Assembly: GCA_031291445.1 (NCBI GenBank)
Contig: JARLJA010000088.1
Coordinates: 1-64,000 of the forward strand
Length of the DNA stretch: 64,000 bases
Direction: 5' to 3'
From: Xanthobacteraceae bacterium
Lineage (GTDB): Bacteria; Pseudomonadota; Alphaproteobacteria; Rhizobiales; Xanthobacteraceae
Positions 10,779 through 20,099 of the stretch are shown one piece after another. Position 1 is the first letter of the stretch. Each line of letters begins with the position of its first letter. Position numbers and translations under genes: made by a program. The notes under the pieces were generated by a model. The model did no database searches. It was not told the DNA's origin and saw nothing but the letters and a program-made list of their open reading frames with translations.

Positions 10779-10987
10779 GGCGCTAACTTCTTCCTCCGCC
10801 GGTCGAGGACCGGCTCGTTGCAATCACGTTCGACGACAGGCCGCGGCCCGCGTTCATGGTTCCCGAGATCTCACATCCCGGATCAGTGCGCATGGAAGCG
10901 GCTACGCCTCCGCCCACTTCGTCCTCATACCCGCACCGGTGATCGAGTCCGATCACGCGCCGCCGGGTCAACAAAACGCGGCGCGGA

Positions 10988-11072
<85 letters not shown>

Positions 11073-11402
11073 GAGGCACCTGTCCGGTGGCGAGGCCCGC
11101 TAGTGTCCCGATTCCGACACTCGCATCTCGTTTAGGCCGAGCACCTCCGCGAATGTTAAAACCAAACGGTAACGACACCAGCCAACTTCAAGATTCTGGT
11201 GCGGTTTTGGATTCGACATGCGCCTGGAAGACTCGCAGCACCCGTGAAGCGAACGTCAAATCCACCGCACTAGGCGGCGGGCTTATAGCACGCGCCTCCC
11301 GGTCCGCAGCAAAAAAATGACCGGGGACGGGCGTCGGGCGGCCACCACGATCGGGCCGCGGATCGGCTGGACTGCTCCGGCAAAAAGTGCTCCGCATCGC
11401 CG
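11073..11402. other. Intergenic region upstream of tRNA-Leu and the cupredoxin-like gene
   Basis: 330 bases without a supported gene. It should carry the tRNA promoter on the minus strand. At 11101-11120 it has a short copy of the TAGTGTCCCGA-type palindromic repeat also seen at 18110 and 36569 (here GTGTC-ccgattcc-GACAC). Confidence 0.5.
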
Positions 11403-12737
11403 ATGCGAACGCCGCCCGCCCAGCCCTCCCGTCGCGATGTCCTGGCCGGCTTCGGCGGCCTCGCCGGCGCGCTCGCCGCACGCCCGTCTTGCTCCCGGGC
11501 GGATGCCCGGACCACCGCCGCGCTCGGGCTGCGTCTTGCCGCGGCCGAGGCATTGCTCCGCGGCACTTTGCCCGCCTCTCCGGTGTGGGACTTCAGCGGC
11601 GGCCCGTGGCCGCTGTTGCGCCAGGACGACAGCCTCGACCTCACGCTGACCAACGATCTGCCGGTTCCGGTGCTCCTGGACTGGCGCAGCTGCGACGGCA
11701 CGCCGGCGATCGAACCCCTGCTGGTCCAACGACCCTTGCAGCCGGGGCAGACATCCACCCTGCGTCTGACGCTAACCCAGGCCGGAACCGTGCTGTACGA
11801 CGCCCGCCTGCTGGGCGACGGGCTGCTCCGGCCCCTGCCTGCCAGCGGTCTCGCCGTGCTCGAGCGCAAACCGCCCATGGTCGACGCCGACCGTCTGGTA
11901 ACGATCACCGACTGGCGGGTGCGGTCCGACGGCAGCGTGGTGGCGCCAGGGGTCGACCCCGGCGACGCTCTGGCAGTCTTCACCGCCAATGGCGCGACTG
12001 CCCTGGATATCGCCATCCGTGCCCATTCGCGACTGAGATTTCGCTTCATCAATGCGTGCCATCGGTCTCCAATCGCACTGAAAATCGACGATCATGACCT
12101 TCGTTTCATGGCCATCGACGGCCTGCCCGCGTCGCCCTTTAGCGCCCGCGACGGTCAGCTCGTGCTGGCTCCCGGAACGCGGATTGACGCTTTCGTCGAC
12201 GCCACCGGGCGCCCCGGAACCAGGTCGGCGATCTGGCTCCATGACCGGGTTTCGGCCCGGCGACTGGGTCAGCTGGTGTACGACGTCGCCGAGCCGTTGC
12301 GGCCGGCGCCGCTCGGCCCGCCCGACGCGCTGATGGTAAGCGCCGTTCCCGAGCGGCTCGCACTTTCGTCGGCCCGCCGCATCGAGCTGGCGGTGGATGT
12401 CCGCACCGAGGGCGCGACGGCGACCTGGAGTTCGCCTTCGGCCTTCACGACCGCCACCCCTCCCGCATTCCAGGTCAAGCGCGGAGCCACCGTGGTCCTG
12501 GCGCTGCTCAACCGGGCCGCGGCGCCGGTTACCTTTCACCTTCACGGCCATCGCATGCGCTGGCTCGACCGCCTCGACGACGGCTGGAAGCCGTTCTGGC
12601 TCGATACCCTGCTGGTGCCCGGCGGCCAGACCGTCCGCGTCGCCTTCCTCGCCGAACACGTCGGTCCGTGGTTGATGGAGATGATGGGGACCGAGTGGAC
12701 GGCGCCGCGCCTGGTGAACTGGTACGCGGTGTCGTGA
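11403..12737 (+). CDS. Multicopper-oxidase-like Tat protein lacking most copper ligands
   Basis: 444 residues. The N-terminus has a twin-arginine signal (SRRDVLAGFGGLAGALAA). The rest has the three-cupredoxin layout of multicopper oxidases: a first domain around WDFSGGPWPLL, a middle domain with FINACHRSPIALKIDDHDLRF, and a last domain with VTFHLHGHRMRW. The first-domain HxH pair is replaced (LLDWRSCDG), the second is absent (VLYDARLL), and the C-terminal HCH cluster reads HVGPWLMEMM. Only the HLHGH motif remains, so the trinuclear and type 1 sites are probably not formed. That resembles SufI/FtsP-like copper-free members, whose roles are structural. Convergent with nnr, 13 bases apart. Confidence 0.75.
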   Translation: MRTPPAQPSRRDVLAGFGGLAGALAARPSCSRADARTTAALGLRLAAAEALLRGTLPASPVWDFSGGPWPLLRQDDSLDLTLTNDLPVPVLLDWRSCDGTPAIEPLLVQRPLQPGQTSTLRLTLTQAGTVLYDARLLGDGLLRPLPASGLAVLERKPPMVDADRLVTITDWRVRSDGSVVAPGVDPGDALAVFTANGATALDIAIRAHSRLRFRFINACHRSPIALKIDDHDLRFMAIDGLPASPFSARDGQLVLAPGTRIDAFVDATGRPGTRSAIWLHDRVSARRLGQLVYDVAEPLRPAPLGPPDALMVSAVPERLALSSARRIELAVDVRTEGATATWSSPSAFTTATPPAFQVKRGATVVLALLNRAAAPVTFHLHGHRMRWLDRLDDGWKPFWLDTLLVPGGQTVRVAFLAEHVGPWLMEMMGTEWTAPRLVNWYAVS

Positions 12738-12750
12738 TCACGGCCGGCGG

Positions 12751-14268
12751 TTAGGCTGGAGCCCCGGGCATCTCGATACCAAATCGCTGGTAGAGCCCGC
12801 GGGTGACCGCCGGCAAGGCCTCGGTCAGATCCTCCGCGATCAGCCCGGGACCGACCCGCACGGCCGCGTCGCCATGCATCCAGACCCCCATGGCGGCGGC
12901 CGCAAACGGCGACACGCCTTGCGCCATCAGCCCGGCGATGATGCCGCTCAGCACGTCGCCTGCGCCGGCCGTCGCGAGCCACGGCGGGGCATTTGCCGCG
13001 ATGGCAGCCTGGCCGTCCGGCGACGCCACGGTGGTGTCAGGCCCCTTGAGGAGCACCGCAGCAGCGCCGGACATATCGGCAGATATCCGCGTTTTTTCAA
13101 GTTTTGAATAAACAGTAGATTCAACTCCTATCGATTTGAAAATACGCCTGAACTCCCCTTCATGTGGCGTCATGACGACGCGGCGAGCGGGATTGGCTTT
13201 GATGGCCTCGAACAGCGCTTCCGGAGCCTCCTCGAAGCTGGTCAGGGCATCGGCGTCGAGGACGACGGCACGATCGCCGCGCAGAACGGCCAGGACCAGC
13301 TCCCGCGTCCTCGGTCCAACCCCGACCCCGGGGCCAATGACGCAGGCGTTGAGGCGCGCGTCCGCGAGCATGGCCGACAATTCGGCGGGCGTGTCCACGG
13401 ACCTCACCATGACCGCCGTTACCGCGCTGGCGTTGATGGCGAGCGCGTCCCGCGGCGTCGCCAGGGTCACAAGCCCGGCCCCGGCCCGCAGCGACGCTCG
13501 CGCCGCCAGCCGCGCCGCCCCCGTCGCGGCGGGCCCGCCGGAGACCACCACGACGTGCCCCCGCGCGTATTTGTGGCCGTCGACCCGCGGCACCGGAAAC
13601 GCCCCGCGCCACAGTTGCGGCTCGTTCTCGAAGGCGGCGGGCTTGATGCGGTCAAGGACGTCGGCGGGAATGCCGATATCGACCACCCTCACCCGGCCGC
13701 ACAGCCGCCGACCGGGCAGCAACAGGTGGGCCGGTTTGCGCCGGAAGAAGGTCACAGTTTCCGTGGCCGCGACCGCCACCCCCATCACCGCGCCGGTGGT
13801 GCCATTCACACCGCTCGGCAGATCCACGGCGACGATCGGCGCACCGCACCCGTTCATCGCCTCGATCGCCGCCTTCGGCAACCCCTCGACCGGACGGTCG
13901 AGCCCGGCGCCGAACAGGGCGTCGACGATCAACGCCGGGCGGCCGATCGCGCCGAGATCGCCGACTGCCAGGTCACCACTCCAGGCCGCGGCGGCCACCG
14001 CCGCATCCCCTTTCAAAGCCTCACGGCGGCCGACCAGGATCACCTTCACGGACCGGCCCAGCCGCGCCAACTCGGCGGCTGCGACGAAGCCATCGCCGCC
14101 ATTGTTGCCTGGCCCGGCCACCACGACGATGGCGCCATCGGGCACCAGGTTCTCGGCCGCCTGCGCCACGGCTCGCCCGGCGCTGGTCATCAAGGAGAAA
14201 CCCGGCACCCCGGCGGCCACTGCCAGTGCATCGGCTTGCGCCATTTCCGCGGTGGTCAGCAGTTCCAT
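12751..14268 (-). CDS. nnr: Bifunctional NAD(P)HX epimerase/dehydratase
   Basis: This enzyme repairs hydrated NADH and NADPH: an N-terminal epimerase (YjeF_N) interconverts R and S forms and the C-terminal domain dehydrates the S form using ADP or ATP. 505 residues is the normal fused length. The epimerase glycine loop GPGNNGGDG is near residue 55, and the C-terminal kinase-like signature (LLKGPDTTVASPDG, then WLATAGAGDVLSGIIAG) is near 405-450. A short AT-richer patch around 13090-13140 encodes an ordinary loop. It is cytoplasmic. The glnB-glnA promoter region lies upstream. Confidence 0.95.
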   Translation of the reverse strand: MELLTTAEMAQADALAVAAGVPGFSLMTSAGRAVAQAAENLVPDGAIVVVAGPGNNGGDGFVAAAELARLGRSVKVILVGRREALKGDAAVAAAAWSGDLAVGDLGAIGRPALIVDALFGAGLDRPVEGLPKAAIEAMNGCGAPIVAVDLPSGVNGTTGAVMGVAVAATETVTFFRRKPAHLLLPGRRLCGRVRVVDIGIPADVLDRIKPAAFENEPQLWRGAFPVPRVDGHKYARGHVVVVSGGPAATGAARLAARASLRAGAGLVTLATPRDALAINASAVTAVMVRSVDTPAELSAMLADARLNACVIGPGVGVGPRTRELVLAVLRGDRAVVLDADALTSFEEAPEALFEAIKANPARRVVMTPHEGEFRRIFKSIGVESTVYSKLEKTRISADMSGAAAVLLKGPDTTVASPDGQAAIAANAPPWLATAGAGDVLSGIIAGLMAQGVSPFAAAAMGVWMHGDAAVRVGPGLIAEDLTEALPAVTRGLYQRFGIEMPGAPA

Positions 14269-14994
<726 letters not shown>

Positions 14995-15087
14995 TGACAC
15001 CTGGGTCCCGGACTTCCCTCCCGATGGCCGCGTTCGCGTCCGCATCACCCGAACACCAATAACGACCTGTAACGACAAGGGGTACTC

Positions 15088-16497
15088 ATGAAGACCGCCA
15101 AAGACGTCCTGAAGCTGATCAAGGACAACGACGTCAAGTACGTCGACCTGCGTTTCACAGATCCGCGCGGCAAGTGGCAGCACGTCACCTTCGACGTCGG
15201 CATGATCGACGAGGAGATCTTCGCCGAGGGCACGATGTTCGACGGCTCCTCGATCGCCGGCTGGAAGGCGATCAACGAGTCCGACATGTGCCTGATGCCG
15301 GACCCGGTCACCGCGACGATCGACCCCTTCTTCGCCGAGACCACCCTGGTCATCACCTGCGACGTGCTCGAGCCGACCACCGGCGAGCCCTACAACCGCG
15401 ATCCGCGCGGCATCGCCAAGAAGGCCGAAGCGATGGTCAAGTCGCTCGGCGTGGGCGACACCGTTTTCGTCGGTCCGGAAGCCGAGTTCTTCGTCTTCGA
15501 CGACGTGCGCTACTCGGCCTCGCCCTACAACACCGGCTTCAAGCTCGACCAGGTCGAACTGCCGATCAACTCCGACACCGAGTACGAGGGCGGCAATCTC
15601 GGCCACCGCATCCGCACCAAGGGTGGCTACTTCCCGGTGCCGCCGCAGGACAGCGTCCAGGACATGCGCTCGGAAATGCTCGGCGCCATGGCCAAGATGG
15701 GCGTCAAGGTCGAGAAGCACCACCACGAAGTGGCGTCGGCCCAGCACGAACTCGGCATGAAGTTCGACACGCTGACGCTGATGGCTGACCACATGCAGAT
15801 CTACAAGTACTGCATCCACCAGGTCGCGCACATCTACGGCAAGACCGCGACGTTCATGCCGAAGCCGATTTTCGGCGACAACGGTTCGGGCATGCACGTG
15901 CACCAGTCGATCTGGAAGGACGGCAAGCCGGTGTTCGCCGGCAACAAGTACGCCGACCTGTCGGAGACCTGCCTGCACTACATCGGCGGCATCATCAAGC
16001 ACGCCAAGGCGATCAACGCCTTCACCAATCCGTCGACCAACTCCTACAAGCGTCTGGTCCCGGGCTACGAGGCGCCGGTGTTGCTGGCCTATTCGGCGCG
16101 TAACCGTTCGGCTTCCTGCCGCATCCCCTACACCACCTCGCCCAAGGCCAAGCGCGTCGAGGTCCGCTTCCCGGATCCGGTCGCCAACCCCTATCTCGGC
16201 TTCGCCGCGATGCTGATGGCCGGCCTCGATGGCATCAAGAACAAGATCGATCCGGGCCCGGCGATGGACAAGGATCTCTACGATCTGCCGAAGGAAGAGC
16301 TCAAGCTGATCCCGACCGTCTGCGGTTCGCTCCGCGAGGCGCTCGAGAACCTCGACAAGGACCGCGGCTTCCTCAAGGCCGGGGGCGTGTTCGACGACGA
16401 CTTCATCGACGCCTATATCGAACTGAAGATGACCGAAGTCGCGCGCTTCGAAATGACGCCGCACCCGGTCGAGTTCGAGATGTACTACTCGGCTTGA
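15088..16497 (+). CDS. glnA: Glutamine synthetase type I
   Basis: GlnA makes glutamine from glutamate, ammonia and ATP and is the main ammonium assimilation enzyme. 469 residues, a typical GSI-beta length. The visible signatures are [12 protein letters not shown] near residue 50, the ATP-binding [12 protein letters not shown] region near 260, and the adenylylation site Tyr398 in [12 protein letters not shown]. That site implies control by GlnE. AAGGGG precedes the ATG. It is downstream of glnB, the usual glnBA operon, and ends in a strong terminator. Confidence 0.98.
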   Translation: MKTAKDVLKLIKDNDVKYVDLRFTDPRGKWQHVTFDVGMIDEEIFAEGTMFDGSSIAGWKAINESDMCLMPDPVTATIDPFFAETTLVITCDVLEPTTGEPYNRDPRGIAKKAEAMVKSLGVGDTVFVGPEAEFFVFDDVRYSASPYNTGFKLDQVELPINSDTEYEGGNLGHRIRTKGGYFPVPPQDSVQDMRSEMLGAMAKMGVKVEKHHHEVASAQHELGMKFDTLTLMADHMQIYKYCIHQVAHIYGKTATFMPKPIFGDNGSGMHVHQSIWKDGKPVFAGNKYADLSETCLHYIGGIIKHAKAINAFTNPSTNSYKRLVPGYEAPVLLAYSARNRSASCRIPYTTSPKAKRVEVRFPDPVANPYLGFAAMLMAGLDGIKNKIDPGPAMDKDLYDLPKEELKLIPTVCGSLREALENLDKDRGFLKAGGVFDDDFIDAYIELKMTEVARFEMTPHPVEFEMYYSA

Positions 16498-16533
16498 TCG
16501 GCGCTTCACGGCAAGCTCCGCCACCGCGATCGA

Positions 16534-16563
16534 GGGGCGCCCGTCGGGCGCCCCTTTCGTCTT
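16534..16563 (+). terminator. Terminator after glnA
   Basis: Arms GGGGCGCCCG (16534-16543) and CGGGCGCCCC (16545-16554) form a GC-rich hairpin (about 8-9 pairs once a loop is allowed) followed by TTTCGTCTT. It lies 36 bases past the glnA stop. Confidence 0.85.
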
Positions 16564-16672
16564 GTCCGGCCGGGTCCTTCCGGCGATGGCGCCGGCTTGA
16601 TCGCGCCGCGGCGATCGTCCAAAACTGTCGACGGCGGTGTGAGACGACCGGTCCGTCGATGTCGAGGAAACC

Positions 16673-17746
16673 ATGAGCGCTGACATGCCCCCGGCCCCGC
16701 GAGGCCTCGCCTGGTCGATCGCCGCCGGCGGCTGCGCCATCGTCGCCTTCGCCACCCTGCTGACCCTGGCGTGGGTGTCGGCCACCACCATCTTCCTCCT
16801 GTTCGCCGGCATCCTGTTCAGCGTGTTTCTCCATGCGCTCAGCGACGTGCTGGGCCGCGCCATCGGCGGCGCCTATCTGTTGCGGCTTGCGTTGGTCTGC
16901 GTCCTGCTGACCGCGATGATCTCCGGAATCGTCGTCCTGGGTGGCGCCACCATCGCGGAGCAGGCCACCCTGCTCGGCAAGACCATCGCGTCCCAGGCCG
17001 ACACGGTGAAATCGTTCCTCGGCCAGCACGGCATCGACACCAGTTTTCTGGATCCGGTGACGTCGGCCACCCCGGAAATTCCGCGGGTCAAACCGCCGGA
17101 CTTCTCCAGCGCCGGCACCATCGCCTCGGGCACCACGGCGTTGCTCGGGCAGACCGCCCGTCTCCTGCTCGGCGTATTCGGCGCCGTCGGCAACATCTTC
17201 GTCATCATCTTCCTCGGCGTGATGCTGGCGCTCCAGCCCAAGGTCTATCGCAACGGGCTGTTGAGCTTCGTGCCACCGCGCCACGCCGAAAAGGCGGCGC
17301 AGCTGATCGACGACATCGGCGAAACCCTGCGACGGTGGCTGCTCGGGCAGATCACCACCATGACGGTGATCTTTCTGGTGGCCTGGATCGGACTGACCAT
17401 CATCGGCGTGCCCGGAGCGCTGGTGCTCGGCTTTCAGGCCGGACTGTTCACCTTCGTCCCCACGGTCGGCCCGTTCGCCGCCGGCACCATCATCGTGCTG
17501 GCAAGCCTCGGCTCCGGATGGACCGCGGTCGCCAGCGCCTTCGGCCTCTACGTGGTGGTGCAGTTTCTCGAGGGCAATATCCTGACGCCGCTCATCCAGC
17601 GCCATGCCATCAACATTCCGCCGGCCACGCTGTTCGCGTCCCAGATCTTCCTCGGCGTGCTGTTCGGGCTCTGGGGACTGGCGCTGGCGTTGCCGCTGAT
17701 GGCGACCACCAAGGTCGCCCTGCGCCACCTCTATAAGCCCAGCTAG
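16673..17746 (+). CDS. AI-2E family transporter (PerM/YdiK type permease)
   Basis: 357 residues with the pattern of the AI-2E/UPF0118 family: two N-terminal membrane segments, another after residue 65, a periplasmic loop (about 100-150), then a block of four to five segments with the conserved glycine-rich stretch VPGALVLGFQAGLFTFVPTVGP. The C-terminus ends with the family's hydrophobic pair (FLGVLFGLWGLALALPLM). Family members export diverse small molecules or ions; despite the name, AI-2 transport is not general, so no substrate is assigned. It stands alone between glnA's terminator and the convergent ABM gene. Confidence 0.85.
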   Translation: MSADMPPAPRGLAWSIAAGGCAIVAFATLLTLAWVSATTIFLLFAGILFSVFLHALSDVLGRAIGGAYLLRLALVCVLLTAMISGIVVLGGATIAEQATLLGKTIASQADTVKSFLGQHGIDTSFLDPVTSATPEIPRVKPPDFSSAGTIASGTTALLGQTARLLLGVFGAVGNIFVIIFLGVMLALQPKVYRNGLLSFVPPRHAEKAAQLIDDIGETLRRWLLGQITTMTVIFLVAWIGLTIIGVPGALVLGFQAGLFTFVPTVGPFAAGTIIVLASLGSGWTAVASAFGLYVVVQFLEGNILTPLIQRHAINIPPATLFASQIFLGVLFGLWGLALALPLMATTKVALRHLYKPS

Positions 17747-17781
17747 CGCTCCAAGCCCGGCTTGCTCGCGCCGCCCCCGGC

Positions 17782-18081
17782 TCAGTCCGTCGAGACGACG
17801 GTCTCGGTGTGCTCGACCTCGGGAGGCGACGCAAAAAACGACCCGACCAGCGCCCGCCATTCGGCGAAATTGGGGGAGTTTCGGAAGTCGACCATGTGGG
17901 CGTCAACCGTCTCCCACCTGGCCAGCAAGCGGTAGCGCTGGGGCTTTTCGATGGAGCGGTGCAGCTCGAAGCCGTGAAATCCCTCGGCCCGTCCGAACGC
18001 GGCGCGTGCTTTCGCCACGGCGGCCTCGAATTCCTTTTCGGTCCCGGGCTTGACGTCGATTTGCGCGATTTCAGTGATCAT
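17782..18081 (-). CDS. Antibiotic biosynthesis monooxygenase (ABM) family protein
   Basis: 99 residues with the single ferredoxin-like ABM fold: MITEIAQIDVKPGTEKEFE, a helix with Phe/Ala (ARAAFGRAEGFHGFELHRS), and the strand-turn YRLLARWETVDAHMVDFRNS. Members are cofactor-free monooxygenases or small-ligand binding proteins; the exact substrate cannot be inferred. The gene is convergent with the AI-2E permease and has a long palindromic repeat immediately upstream (18110-18178). Confidence 0.8.
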   Translation of the reverse strand: MITEIAQIDVKPGTEKEFEAAVAKARAAFGRAEGFHGFELHRSIEKPQRYRLLARWETVDAHMVDFRNSPNFAEWRALVGSFFASPPEVEHTETVVSTD

Positions 18082-18109
18082 GGAGATGGCCCTGGATGCT
18101 GTCGCCCTG

Positions 18110-18178
18110 GTGTCCCGAATCCGGCGTTCGCTCGATCTTGCGGCGTCCTCGTGAGCGAACTTCGGGATTCGAAAGGAC
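18110..18178. repeat. Imperfect palindromic intergenic repeat
   Basis: Left arm GTGTCCCGAATCC-ggcg-TTCGCTC (18110-18133) and right arm GAGCGAAC-ttcg-GGATTCGaaaGGAC (18153-18177) are near-complementary, giving a long hairpin. The outer motif GTGTCCCGAATCC recurs at 36569 and in part at 11103, so this is a dispersed repeat family. It lies just upstream of the ABM gene. Confidence 0.7.
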
Positions 18179-18225
18179 GATCCATAGCCTGTTTTGGCGA
18201 CGGCCGCAAAGATCCGCGGCCGACG

Positions 18226-18456
18226 TCAGGCCAGCAACACCGCCGCGCCGGCAACCACCAGCGTCAGGCCGAGGAACAGCCCGAGCGGCAAAAAGCTCGG
18301 CCGGCCGTAGCGCCCCTGGGCGCGGCGTTCGGAGATCAAGGCGTCCTCGTATTCGTCCGAGCTCGAGAACATGCAGACGAACCCCGCGCGCGCGGAAGCG
18401 ACGGCTGCTTCGAGAGCGGCAGCGGCAGACTGTTGGGTGTCATGGCGCGTGAACAT
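18226..18456 (-). CDS. Small single-pass membrane protein, unknown
   Basis: 76 residues: a polar N-terminal half (MFTRHDTQQSAAAALEAAV, then CMFSSSDEYEDALISERRAQ) and a C-terminal membrane segment (LPLGLFLGLTLVVAGAAVLL). The charge pattern just before the segment (RRAQGRYGRPS) is consistent with an N-in orientation. No family was recognised. It sits between the ABM gene and the diguanylate cyclase, all on the minus strand, but spacing does not require an operon. Support is from coding-like composition only. Confidence 0.5.
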   Translation of the reverse strand: MFTRHDTQQSAAAALEAAVASARAGFVCMFSSSDEYEDALISERRAQGRYGRPSFLPLGLFLGLTLVVAGAAVLLA

Positions 18457-18527
18457 GGCAGGCAGGTTATCGCCGCCATGGTAAAGACGCGGTTAAGCGG
18501 CCTGCCGGTCGTCGCGCGCTCACAGCG

Positions 18528-19775
18528 TCAGGCGCTCGCTTCGCTGATCCCGCTGCCGCGACGCACCACCGTTGCTGGACGCGGCGCCGCCTGGCCCGCG
18601 AGCTTGCGCCGCGCGTCCTCCAGCGACAACGGCTCCTCCGTCGCGGTTTCGACTCGGTTGCGGCCGGCGCGCTTGGCGCGGTAGAGCGCGGTGTCGGCGC
18701 TCGCCAGCAGCACGTCGAGCTCGGTGTCGGCGGGGCCGCCGGCAACCCCGATGCTGACGGTGGTCTCGACCGGAGCGCTGTCGACCTCGATCCCGCAGGT
18801 CTGGAACGCCTCGCGAACCCGCTCGGCCGCGAGCACCGCCTCCTCGACCGAGCACGGCAGCATCGCGGCGAATTCCTCGCCGCCGATGCGTCCGACCAGG
18901 TCGGAGATCCGCAAGTTCGCCGTCATCACGGCCGAGAACAGCTTGAGAATCTCGTCGCCCGCGGGGTGCCCGAAGCGGTCGTTGATCGACTTGAAGTGGT
19001 CGATGTCGAAGATCATGACGGTGACCGGACGGCCCGCCTTGGCCTCGCGCTCGATCATTCGCCCCGTCGCCTCGCTGAAACCGCGGCGATTGAGCAGGCC
19101 GGTCAGCGGATCCATCGACGCGGCGGCCTTGTGGGCCCGCACGGTGCGCTCGCTGACCATCAGAAAGACGATGAACACGGTGCCGACCGCGTAGAGCACG
19201 AGCTCGATCGTGAAGATCACCATCCAGGTGCCGTTCGTCTTGAACGTCCCCTGCCCGTGCGACACCAGCCCGCCGAGCAGGATCGGCAGCATCAGCACCG
19301 TACCGTGCAGCATCGGAATCACCATGGCCGGCCAGCGCCGCTGCATCGCCGCGCGCCGCTCCGACCACAGCTGGCCGGCCGTCAGCGCCGCATAGGCGGC
19401 AACGATGCCCGCTCCCACGAGCGCCCTGAAGAACTCGGCGCCTTCACGCAGCCACAGCACCGCGGCGATCCATGCCGCCGCTCCGACCATGGCGCCGGGC
19501 CAGTTGGGGTTGCGGCCGTGGAACACGCGCGCCGCGCTCCACACCATTCCGCAGGCGACGAATCCGAGCGCATTGACCGCCGCCTGCTGCATTTCGGTCA
19601 ACATGGCGCCCGCGGCAACCCACACGCCGATCGACACCGCACCGAGCAGGTAGGCCGCGCCCCACCATCCCAGCGCCGCAATCTTTTCCTGCCGCCAGAA
19701 GAACAGCAGCAACGCGCCGAGCATCCCCGCCACGAGCGTGGCGACGAGATAAAGCGTCGAAAGATCGAGCGACAT
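18528..19775 (-). CDS. Diguanylate cyclase with an N-terminal membrane sensor (GGDEF)
   Basis: Makes cyclic di-GMP from two GTP at the inner membrane. 415 residues from MSLDLSTLYL; GGAGGGG sits directly upstream, which decides this start over one 69 bases further up. Residues 5-207 form about six to seven membrane segments, then a linker leads to the GGDEF domain. The active-site motif is GGEEF at 298-302. A full inhibitory I-site RISD is at 289-292, five residues before it, so product inhibition is expected. The metal/GTP residues in FDIDHFKSINDRFGH are intact. It is a lone gene; c-di-GMP often drives exopolysaccharide production, which is abundant in this window, but no direct link is shown. 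Confidence 0.92.
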   Translation of the reverse strand: MSLDLSTLYLVATLVAGMLGALLLFFWRQEKIAALGWWGAAYLLGAVSIGVWVAAGAMLTEMQQAAVNALGFVACGMVWSAARVFHGRNPNWPGAMVGAAAWIAAVLWLREGAEFFRALVGAGIVAAYAALTAGQLWSERRAAMQRRWPAMVIPMLHGTVLMLPILLGGLVSHGQGTFKTNGTWMVIFTIELVLYAVGTVFIVFLMVSERTVRAHKAAASMDPLTGLLNRRGFSEATGRMIEREAKAGRPVTVMIFDIDHFKSINDRFGHPAGDEILKLFSAVMTANLRISDLVGRIGGEEFAAMLPCSVEEAVLAAERVREAFQTCGIEVDSAPVETTVSIGVAGGPADTELDVLLASADTALYRAKRAGRNRVETATEEPLSLEDARRKLAGQAAPRPATVVRRGSGISEASA

Positions 19776-20099
19776 GCTGTCCCCCTCCGAACGGACCCAG
19801 CGTCCTGAACGCCGCGGAAAGCCGTTGAGCCTGCACAAGTACAAAGACTACGCGCGTGAAATTCGGAAATGGTTCTCCATCGCGGGGCAGTTTGCGCCAA
19901 AAGAGCGGATGATCTGCTTCAAATTGAAAGCAAAGCCCGGAGCGATACGGGCCCCCCAGTTCCCCGTGAAGTGCGGCGTGTTGCTGTGTTGCTGCACTCG
20001 AATCAATGCTGTTAAAAGACCAGCGATCCTGTTCGGATTGCCCACACGTCCCTGATCTGATCGCGTTCGGATGGCGCTTGCGCCCGAGAGACCCACGGC
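19776..20099. other. Divergent intergenic region
   Basis: 324 bases between the diguanylate cyclase and the GT-C gene, less GC-rich than its surroundings. It must hold both promoters. No supported gene, repeat or clear motif was found. Confidence 0.5.
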
